A stretch of DNA of 64,000 nt from Bidens hawaiensis. Lineage: Eukaryota > Streptophyta > Magnoliopsida > Asterales > Asteraceae. Both the position numbers and the translations under genes were made by a program. Under the pieces are notes generated by a model. The model did not search any database, had not been told where the DNA came from, and saw only the letters and a program-made list of their open reading frames with translations. The DNA lies in NCBI GenBank assembly GCA_021521415.1, contig JAIQDT010004991.1:124001-188000 (forward strand). The letters are read 5' to 3'. Positions within the stretch are counted from its first letter, which is position 1. Each line of letters starts with the position of its first letter. Positions 55,698 through 64,000 of the stretch are shown here, one piece after another.

Positions 55698-56171
55698 TAT
55701 ATATATATATATAACAAATTTGTCTCAAACTCGTCGTAATTACACGTCATGTTCAGGTATACCCGCAGGTAATGGATATAGTCGTTAGTTTATTAAATAT
55801 GTCCGCCGGGTATCTATAGGATACATATATATATATATATAGATGTATGTATGTATGTATGTATGCATGCATGTATATGTACATGAACAAGTTGCATGCA
55901 TGTCTTGTTCTAATGTGATATTTTTGTGCCAAAATAGTTATGTTTTGCTAATATGTTTAAAAAAATTGGAGTATGGTGATGGTGATAGTAATGGTGGTAG
56001 AAATGGTACTGGATCGGGTTGAGGTATTTTTAAACCCATAGTTGATTATTAAAGCTAGTCTCAATCACGTCTTAAACTTGTCGGGTAATTACACGTTAGG
56101 TTTCACATAAATCCGCGGGTATCGGATATATATACTCGTTAGTTTACTAAAAGTATACGTCGGGTATCTAT

Positions 56172-56215
<44 letters not shown>

Positions 56216-56218
<3 letters not shown>

Positions 56219-56586
56219 GATAGATCTTGCGAGAAGTGATATTACAGCGAGAAGTGCGAGAAGTGAATGTATAACTCCATCAATCCCTAATTTTTCACTC
56301 CCTTTCTTATGATGTTACCTACATGTATGTAGGTTGGTTGTATTTATGTCTTAATACACATTCAAACCTACCTATACACTTACAAATGTACCGAGCCACA
56401 TTGAAACCTACGTACCTACACACATACAAACATACATACACATATACAAACATACATACCTACACATGTACATACGCACCTACAAAACACACCTACACAT
56501 AAGAAATGAAGTGGAATTAAGGATTAATGGAGTTAACACCTTCACTTCTCGCACTTATCGCTGTAAAAAAACTTCTAAAATTATCC
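56216..56586. mobile_element. MITE c in TA tract
   Basis: 371 bp, ends GGGGATAGATCTTGCGAGAA and ...ACTTCTAAAATTATCC. Inside are GTGCGAGAAGTGAA and its complement TTCACTTCTCGCAC. TA repeats flank it. Confidence 0.7.
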
Positions 56587-56602
56587 AATATATATATATA
56601 TA

Positions 56603-56920
56603 TTGATTGATTTCTTTTGAGAACCGATTTGAGCTTTAAGAACTCGAAAGAACTCAACGTAACAAATTTTTTTTTTTTGAATTTTTTTTTACATACAAAA
56701 AATTACGGTATTTTTTTACACACCGGATCGACTTTTTACACATGTGTAACTAACGTTTAAACTTGTGTAATTATCAAAAATTCTTATTCTCTCTCATGCT
56801 TTATTTTTTAATCGAATTTAATCTCAGCCACATATTCAAACTCATTTAATTAAATGTGTGGTCTAAAATTGAGTTCTTAAAGTTCTTACAACTCATCAAG
56901 TTCTCAAAATATCCATCCCC
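56603..56920. mobile_element. MITE d in TA tract
   Basis: 318 bp, from TTGATTGATTTCTTTTGAGA to ...CTCAAAATATCCATCCCC. The same element as at 57,063-57,401 but in inverted orientation. Confidence 0.75.
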
Positions 56921-56942
56921 TATATATATATATATATATATA

Positions 56943-57036
56943 GGGGATGGATATTTTGAGAACTTTATATATATATATATATAGGGGAGGGATATTTTGA
57001 GAACTTGATGAGTTGTAAGAACTTTAAGAACTCAAT
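56943..57036. repeat. Two truncated ends of the same MITE
   Basis: 56,943-56,966 and 56,984-57,036 repeat only the first ~24 and ~53 bases of the next element (GGGGAKGGATATTTTGAGAA), each followed by a TA tract. Confidence 0.75.
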
Positions 57037-57062
57037 TATATATATATATATATATATATATA

Positions 57063-57401
57063 GGGGAGGGATATTTTGAGAACTTGATGAGTTGTAAGAA
57101 CTTTAAGAACTCAATTTTAGACCACACATTTAATTAAATGAGTTTGAATATGTGGCTGAGATTAAATTCGATTAAAAAATAAAGCATGAGAGAGAATAAG
57201 TATTTTTGATAATTACACAAGTTTAAACGTTAGTTACACATGTGTAAAAAGTCGATTCGGTGTGTAAAAAAATACCGTAATTTTTTGTACATCACTTATA
57301 CTTACGTATTACACATGTGTAAAAAATTTTCGAAAAAAAATTTTGTTACGTTGAGTTCTTTCGAGTTCTTAAAACTCAAAGTGGTTCTCAAAAGAAATCA
57401 A
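57063..57401. mobile_element. MITE f, inverted copy of MITE d
   Basis: 339 bp, GGGGAGGGATATTTTGAGAA to ...CTCAAAAGAAATCAAT. Near-complete complement of 56,603-56,920, differing by short indels in A/T runs and one extra block (ATCACTTATACTTACGTATT, ~57,292-57,311). Confidence 0.75.
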
Positions 57402-57592
57402 TTATATATATATATATAGTACATGAACAAGTTGCATATATGTCTTGTTCTAATGTGATATTCATTATTAAATTTTACTTTGATGATACGTTGAATGATA
57501 CAAAGTCGGAACTTGTGAATAATATTTTCATAAATATAATAATTTATATTAAATATAATTGTTTTAAGGTATACTAGTGTGTGTATATATAA

Positions 57593-57960
57593 TGGAGGTT
57601 CAGAAAGGAACCACATAAATGTAGAATATAGGTAATCATATCTTTTACATGTAAAAATAACAAAAAGGTTTATTTTTACATATTAAAAACACATTTATAC
57701 ATAATCTTCTTAGAACCTTTACATATAAACATATGTGGAATGTAGAAGCCGTTTTCATAATTTTTGTTTAAAGCAGTTAAAAAAAGGTAAAAAAAAATAT
57801 TTTTTACAAAATTAAAATTTGTTATCGGAATATTTTCTACATGTATTATAAGCAAAAACTCTAAAAAAATTTATGCTAAAACTATTTTTTTTTTTACTTT
57901 TGAAATCGAGCTTTATATTATTTTTTTACATGTAAAGGACATGGTTCCTTAGTTCTCTAC
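57593..57960. mobile_element. Probable MITE with imperfect inverted ends
   Basis: The ends GGAGGTTCAGAAAGGAACCA and ATGGTTCCTTAGTTCTCTAC are roughly inverted. It is bordered by direct repeats of about 24 bp (TAAATATAATWGTTTTAAGG near 57,550 and 57,966). No coding content. Confidence 0.5.
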
Positions 57961-59860
57961 TTTTTTAAATATAATAGTTTTAAGGTATAAGTGTTTATGT
58001 GTGTGTGTGTGTGTGTTGGGTACTCGGATATATAATGGGTAATTTGGTTGGGTAGTCGGACATATTATTATAAATCTAATATTTGTTCAAAACTCATGAA
58101 AACTTTAAAAAGTAATCCCAAACCTGTCACATCCCATTATTGGTATTACCCGTCCCAAATGCTTCGGGTTCTCCTATCGGGTCCTGGTTTCATTGTTAAC
58201 CCTAAATGGTGGTGGTGGTGGTGGTAGTGGTGGCCAAGTTGGCGACGAAGGTAATGCCGGTTTGTTTGGAGTGGGGTGGGGGGGGGCATGAGGCAGGTGT
58301 GCGATGATGGTAGTAGAGGCGGGCATGGAGGGGTGGATGAATGATGCGACGATGGTGATGGTGGTGCTAGGGCATGGTTTATCCTTATTGTTTAATCAAA
58401 CTTACAATTGGGTTTGACAGTTAACATGTCTTTGTTAACATTTTATTCTTTATTTGAATTTTAACAACTTGTCTAGTTATTTTGAATTTTTGCCACATCA
58501 ACTACATCACAAGCTGTTCTTATGTAATCATCATGTTTATGAACGTCAAACATGAATAGAGATCGATGACACGATGCTGCCTCTTATTATTCTTACATGT
58601 ATAAAATAAATTTGTTTTAGGTATACGTGAATATCATGTTATCTATTTTAAGATATGACTTATGTTGGAGTTTGGACCACTTTTGTTGATTAAATCGTAT
58701 ACGTGAATGTCATGCTATCTATTTTTCAGATATTATTTAACCGTAATTGCTAATATCATACTATCATATGACAAATGTGAGGTCAAAATAAAGGAACATA
58801 CACAATTTAAAATGCACATTTTTAAGCAAAACTGGTGGTTGTGGACCGAACAAATCGCCATTGCGTACACACAAATATTTTTAATTTAGGCTGTGCCCAC
58901 AATTCACTTCCTAGATTATTAAAAATACTATTTTATTGATTTCCTCAAATCTCAATGGATCATAACCCGTCATCAATAGTTGAAAATGAATTGTGTTTAA
59001 TAATTGTTGAAGAGTTTATGAAGTTTTTTATTTCTGTTTCATGAGTGGATGATTACAATTATATCCTTTTAATATTCGCTTCTTATATGATTACAATTCA
59101 TTATTGTTACTTGGCCATCAAATGGCCTACCTAATACTATCTTCAAAATTATCATCATTTTGATAGCTAATTCAAAAGTCCAATTAGAGCCGATAAATTT
59201 GAAGGTATATTTTAAATATGTATATATTTTTATTTAAAACGAGTTTCGCAAGTAAATTTATATTATATAATTAATTCAATGAGTTCTAAGATGCCGCCAA
59301 TTCCCTAGAAATATCAACTATTAGGGCTTAGGTTATGTTAATGCGAGTGTGAAAGAAAAAAAGTGATGTCGGGTTAATAGTAGTTTCACATTTCACACTC
59401 CTTAGGTGTTATTCGTTTTTCAGAGGTAAAAAGTCTGCAGTTTACATACCACATCTGCAGACATCGATAGAATAATAGGTGGACCAAACCTCTGCATTCT
59501 GCAAGAAGATAACTGTTTGTTTTTTAACATATGCAAACTGCTAAAATAAACTAAAATTTAACAATTTTCCAAGTGCTCAATTCAAACCTAAACATAAACA
59601 ATTTTTAGGTGCTCAATTCAAACATAAACAATTTTTAAGTGCTCAATTCAAACACAAACATGTTCAAACCAAGTGTCAAATTCACACCTAAAACTAATCA
59701 CAAAACATAACATAATCGGTTACATTACATGCGGTGGAGATTTGTCGGCGGTTGTGGCTTGGCGGAGGTGTTGGGACGGCGGCTGCGACAGTCGGGGTGG
59801 AGGTGAGAGGGTGACGACGATGGGGGTGGATGAGAGGGGGAATCGCGTCAGGTCCAGATT
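57961..59860. other. Intergenic with low-complexity patches
   Basis: No gene seen. A GGT-rich minisatellite lies at 58,209-58,232. A short LTR-like start (TGTCACATCCC, 58,124) is not continued. The ORFs at 58,707-58,889 and 59,673-59,888 have no recognised domain. Confidence 0.5.
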
Positions 59861-59879
59861 GATAAACAAACGCGAACTT

Positions 59880-60256
59880 AACGAATGACTCTCGTTATTT
59901 TAATCAGAAACTTTAACTCAAAAAAATGATTACAAGTCTCAAACGCTAAATCGGTTTGACTCTTGATGAACCCTAACTTGATTGCATCTAAATGTACCTA
60001 ACTCGGTTACATCTCGTGTGTGTCTCTAGATGAACCCTAACTCGGTTACCTCTCACACCTTCTGCAATAATGACTAACCATGGCTCGGTTTATATAGACT
60101 AAACTTAACTTTCTAGCCAAGACATAACCTATTTCAATTACAATACAATTAGGAAACATATTGTAATTTGGAAACATAACCACTATGGCATACTTGTCAA
60201 TATTGGTCCCTCAAGTTCACCGACTTATGAATTTGAGTCCGAAATTACGTCCAACA
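59880..60256 (-). repeat. Probable copia 3' LTR remnant
   Basis: The right end GTCCAACA (minus TGTTGGAC) is followed by ATCACCCCCTAATTTTAGAC, which on the minus strand is a purine tract. A TATA-like CTATATAAACC is at about 60,089-60,099 on the minus strand. The left limit is approximate. The flanking 60,257-60,598 is probably element interior, cut by the next LTR. Confidence 0.5.
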
Positions 60257-60598
60257 ATCACCCCCTAATTTTAGACCATCAAACTCGGTCAAGAGGGTTT
60301 TCAATCTTGCCTCCTTAACCCGATCAGCCCCCAAATTTTGCGTCTTAATCGCGTTCCAAATCTCTTGTACGCCGACAACGTATCCAATCGGAACTCGCCC
60401 TCTTGACTACAACTTACTTTTCTCTTTTAGCACCGCTCCACTAATCTTTTACGGATTCACGACTGTATCTATTAACAGGTATCATACTCACCCATTCTTC
60501 ACTGATATCGCAGCGTACACATTTCTAACTGGTATCACATCGTAATACTCTGAATCCCTCGGGTAACTCCACCCCTATCGCATGTGATTTAAACTTTC

Positions 60599-62104
60599 TG
60601 TCACACCCCAGACCGTGGCCTAGGCGTATGACACATATGTTGGTACCATATTTGTAAATATATCAGAGTTACGTTTTAATAGAAGAAGTCTTAAAAACAT
60701 GTGGATTTAAAATATAATATTTACATTCACAAAAGACGAGATTAAAAGTTACCATTTAATGTTTACTTGTTTAAATTACAAAACCACCATTCATATTATA
60801 TTAAGTTTAACAAGAAGATCCGAGCCATCGGATATCTTGAGCACTTCGTCATTCCAAGCTCTAACCTTGATCACCTGCAAAAATGTTTAGAAAATACGTC
60901 AGCAACGCATGCTGTTGAATATGCTGACGCTAAAAATAATTTCTTTTACTTAATCACCCCTCGAGACTACGTAGGTCTTGGCCCATCGTGGCTTAGGAAT
61001 AACCAAGTTTAAACAACACAATTTATAAACACGAGTCTCTACATTAAATACCCCAGAAAACACCGCAGCGTTCGACATAGTTATGTACCCCTATGTATAC
61101 ACATGGTCATTAACTCCCCGCAGGAAAGCATCAATATAACCAGGTGTGGTGTGTCCACCACATATGTAAGGATCTAGACAAACGTATACTACAGCCTGAA
61201 GGCTAGGCTTATACTCTTGTTTATAAATGTTTTAGAGACACGTAGTCTCATGTAAACCATTTCATTTAACACGTTTGACTCGTTTTAAAACAAGTTTGTA
61301 AAGTTTGGGGGTGTATTCACCTTTTTTATTTGGATCGGCTTCAATACACCGTCTGAGGGTCTTTCCCATTGCTATCTCGCACCTATAGTACGAGTATAAC
61401 CTTTTGTTAGTCGGATATATAATCCGGCTTAAGACCTTTAATCTTTTATAATCTTTACTTCAATTATATTTTTCTTTCGTGAACCTTTAGTTCAAATGAC
61501 TTTTTCTTTACTTTAAAACCTTTAGTTAAAAAGTATTCTTTCCTTTATAAATTAAAAGTCTTTCTATTAACCTATAATATAAACCTTTAGTTTATTTCTT
61601 TTAAACCTCACGTTTCTTCTTATCTAAGAAACATATATTTCTTTTCTTTTCTTTATTATTTAAGAATAGTTATTATTACTTAAATAATATTTTATAACAA
61701 AGAATCATCATATAATATAATCACATTGATATAATATATATATATTCATAATTCTATCTTTTATTTTCTTTGTAATATTTTCTTTTTATTCATTGAGGTA
61801 TCGAGTATAACCTCGACTTAAGGTTTAATCCTTTATAATATTTTATTAATATTTCATTTGGCCATTATGCCTACCTTTGTCAGCTTATTAAAACCCTACA
61901 CACTCGAGCAGCACTTCAACGCCGCTTCGCCTTCTTTTTCTTCTTGATCAACACCTTTCCTTCGACACTCTTTCCTTGGCACGCAAAACGATGCACACCA
62001 ACACTTCTCCACTCGTCGGCATACTTTACGAGATGATTCGTGGGGATGTCGGGATGACAACACCTTCTTCGGTGGATCGTCGTTGGAATGTGGCACGTTC
62101 TTGC
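60599..62104 (-). repeat. Truncated Tekay-like LTR
   Basis: Starts TGTCACACCCC and follows the layout of the outer element's LTR (GGTACCATATTTGTAAATA; ATCCGAGCCATCGGAT; TATAGTACGAGTATAAC; CGAGCAGCACTTC) but with clear divergence. It stops before the TATA box, where a Tat/Athila-like LTR begins. Confidence 0.8.
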
Positions 62105-63949
62105 TGTGTGAAAATATATAGATAAATAAAACACGAAATCACAACTAAGCTTTAAAAACCAAACAACCTATCCTAGTTCACACAGAAGGCAAGTGTACCG
62201 GTCACGTATAGCAAAGATGAGGAAAGTCCGGATATCGAACTTGAAGACACGTGAGAACGGCTCAGATTATAAACCCTAATCCAAGTCCTACCTTAATATT
62301 TTTAAATGATTTTTAATAATTAATTACTTTACCTAAGTTACTTTAACTAAATTAAAAGACTTAACAAGACTTAATGAAACACTTAACGGAGCTTAGAAGC
62401 TTAACTGGCAATGGAGAAAACATCTACCTAGGTAAGAATCCTATTGAAGGTCTAACAAGCTAATGGATTGAATAATCTCACGACATCGGTATCTAAGGAT
62501 GACACAACTAAGGTTCACTCAAGAAAGCTAGATCACCTCTCGGTCTCACTAGCAAACCCTAACTTACACTTAGTTGATGTTAAGAACAAACCGGGAAATG
62601 AGTTGTTAAAGTGTTCTAGTGTCGACTCTCCTCTCGGACTCACCGACACACGACCCTAATGGAAACGAATACTACGCAATCAACGATAGAGGAACAATTT
62701 GGTTTAACTTAAACTAGACTAACTAATCTCTCACAAACTCAAACCCGACAAGAACCGAACCCGCTCTCCTAATCCTAACAAGTAAAAGCTATGAGACGAC
62801 CTTACTTCCTATCACCTCTCGGTCTCTAAGAAGGTGCCTACCCCGCTGAATCTAACCAATTAACACCCCCATTTAAACCCTACGGCTGTACTTCCCGCAA
62901 CAATCTCTCAACACAAAGTAAAGAGTCAAACAAGCAATAATCAATCAAAACTAATTCAATTAATCAAAGCAAGTGGTATTTGAGTATAATTAAGAAAATC
63001 ACAGCCACTAAACACAACCTAATTCAATATTAAACCAAAATTTCATTAACAAATCAAGTCTTGATGATCAAACAATCCATATTACTTACTAAAACCTAAC
63101 AATATTCATCAAACCTAGGTAGAACTAACAAGTTTAGCCTAACATTATTTTTGGACAATAGGAATAAATTAGTATAAACACCATATTAATCACCACAAAC
63201 ATAATTAAAACTATCCAACAATCTATCAAGATCATACACAATTCAATCTTCAATACAATTGCAAAACAATTCAATTTAAAGACCAAAATCAAAGAGTTAT
63301 GAACCTTGAACAATAAGGCAAAGTTTATGAATGTTTTACTCATGAATAGGGCTGAGATAAATGATGAAAAACAACCCCGAGCTGCTGTCCCGATGTACTC
63401 CTTGGCTTCCTTCTTGTTCCCTTGATCTCACAAACCCAAAAATAATTTCTTTTCCTCCTTGTTGAAACTGCCGATCTCAACTTCTGCCCAAGTTTGTTGA
63501 GATTATAATTTTCTTTTTTTTTATTGTGTTATTCTCACTTGCTGCTCCAAAGAAAACAGAATTATATGTTGTCTCTTTTAAGGAGACAACATATAATTTC
63601 TCCTAGCCTTGCACTTGTATCAACAAACTTTTTATTTTCTTTACCTCCTGCTGCCGATCGAAAAAATGAGAGCAGCTAGGGTGCTTAGGTTTTTTTTATT
63701 TTTATAATATATTATATAATAATAATACATGAAAGGCTTGGGTCGGGCTTTGAGTTGTAATCTTCAAACTTGATCATAAAGGCCTCTTTTGTCTTCAAAA
63801 CCCCGAACCTTTTCTCTTATACTACAACAATTATTAAAATTTGTAAGATCATACAAAAAGAGCCATAACTATTATTTATTATATAATTAAGCCATTAAAA
63901 CATGATAAAAAGGTGCGGAAAATAGGTGTGTTTTACAACACATCAAACA
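62105..63949 (-). repeat. 3' LTR of a Tat/Athila-like gypsy element continuing past the edge
   Basis: The right end CATCAAACA is followed by TCCCCACACTTAAGAC; on the minus strand this is AAGTGTGGGGA then TGTTTGATG, the purine tract and LTR start typical of Tat/Ogre/Athila elements. The left part has GGCAAGTGTACCGGTCACGT (62,190), another landmark of such LTRs. The left boundary is uncertain by a few bases (62,102 or 62,105). Interior sequence begins at 63,950 and leaves the window. Confidence 0.7.
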
Positions 63950-64000
63950 TCCCCACACTTAAGACTTTTTCGTTCCTGAAAAGGAAATCTACACAGGATC
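63950..64000 (-). other. Polypurine tract and 3' interior of the Tat/Athila-like element
   Basis: The polypurine tract AAGTGTGGGGA (minus strand) followed by 3' untranslated interior. The body of the element lies to the right of the window. Confidence 0.65.

Larger units (their letters stand above)
54938..57462. repeat. Tandem segmental duplication carrying MITEs in TA tracts
   Basis: Unit A (~54,938-55,922) and unit B (~55,940-57,462) share the order ATGTTTTGTTAATA-like start, TTGGAGTATGGTGATGGTGA, CGTTAGTTTA, GGGTATCTATMGGATA, TA microsatellite, and ACATGAACAAGTTGCAT...CTTGTTCTAATGTGATA. The difference in length is due to different insertions in the TA tracts. Confidence 0.8.

Noticed and set aside
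59401..59535. Possible palindromic MITE around CAGAGG/CCTCTG
   Set aside because: The GTTTTT blocks on the two sides are direct, not inverted, and no duplication was found.

Overview
This window is repeat-dense nuclear DNA from a flowering plant. I infer a eudicot, most likely Asteraceae: the large accessory ORF of the Ty1/copia element resembles proteins I recall from Asteraceae retroelements, and the intron-containing genes are plant-type. There is no bacterial, organellar or CRISPR-like content, and I see no rRNA or tRNA gene.

Region 1 (1-32,669) is a nest of LTR retrotransposons, almost all reading on the minus strand. An outer Ty3/gypsy chromovirus of Tekay/Del type (2,571-32,664, target-site duplication ATAAC) holds two later insertions. 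One is a 12.4-kb Ty1/copia element of Sirevirus/Maximus-SIRE type (7,440-19,863, duplication GAATG), which splits the outer pol gene between protease and reverse transcriptase. The other is a pol-less Tekay-like element (23,183-30,538, duplication TGCTT). The left edge (1-2,529) holds two more LTR pieces. The copia LTRs differ at about two positions in 438, while the two gypsy LTR pairs differ by a few per cent by eye, so the nesting order and the LTR ages agree. All the main ORFs carry stops or frameshifts.

Region 2 (32,670-45,040) is the genic island. A five-exon gene for a plant/fungal atypical dual-specificity phosphatase (PFA-DSP, 37,428-41,182, plus strand) looks intact at 185 codons. 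Its second intron carries a copia LTR remnant with a SINE-like insertion. Downstream on the minus strand is a four-exon 1-aminocyclopropane-1-carboxylate oxidase (ACO) gene that is a pseudogene: ATG changed to ACG, a 5-bp deletion at the end of exon 1, a 1-bp deletion in exon 2, and a 399-bp SINE-like insertion with a 17-bp duplication in the last exon.

Region 3 (45,040-58,000) is dominated by DNA transposons: two MULE-like foldback elements with 9-bp duplications, one of them interrupted by a complete 2.3-kb solo LTR; a non-autonomous hAT element with an 8-bp duplication; and a tandemly duplicated segment in which several MITEs sit inside TA microsatellites.

Region 4 (58,000-64,000) holds a copia LTR remnant, a truncated Tekay-like LTR, and the 3' LTR of a Tat/Athila-like element that continues past the right edge.

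The most interesting signals are the ~980-codon extra ORF of the copia element, an extra ORF upstream of gag in the Tekay-like elements, arrays of short motifs in the non-coding parts of several unrelated element families, the stepwise decay of the ACO gene, and the MITE cluster in TA tracts.
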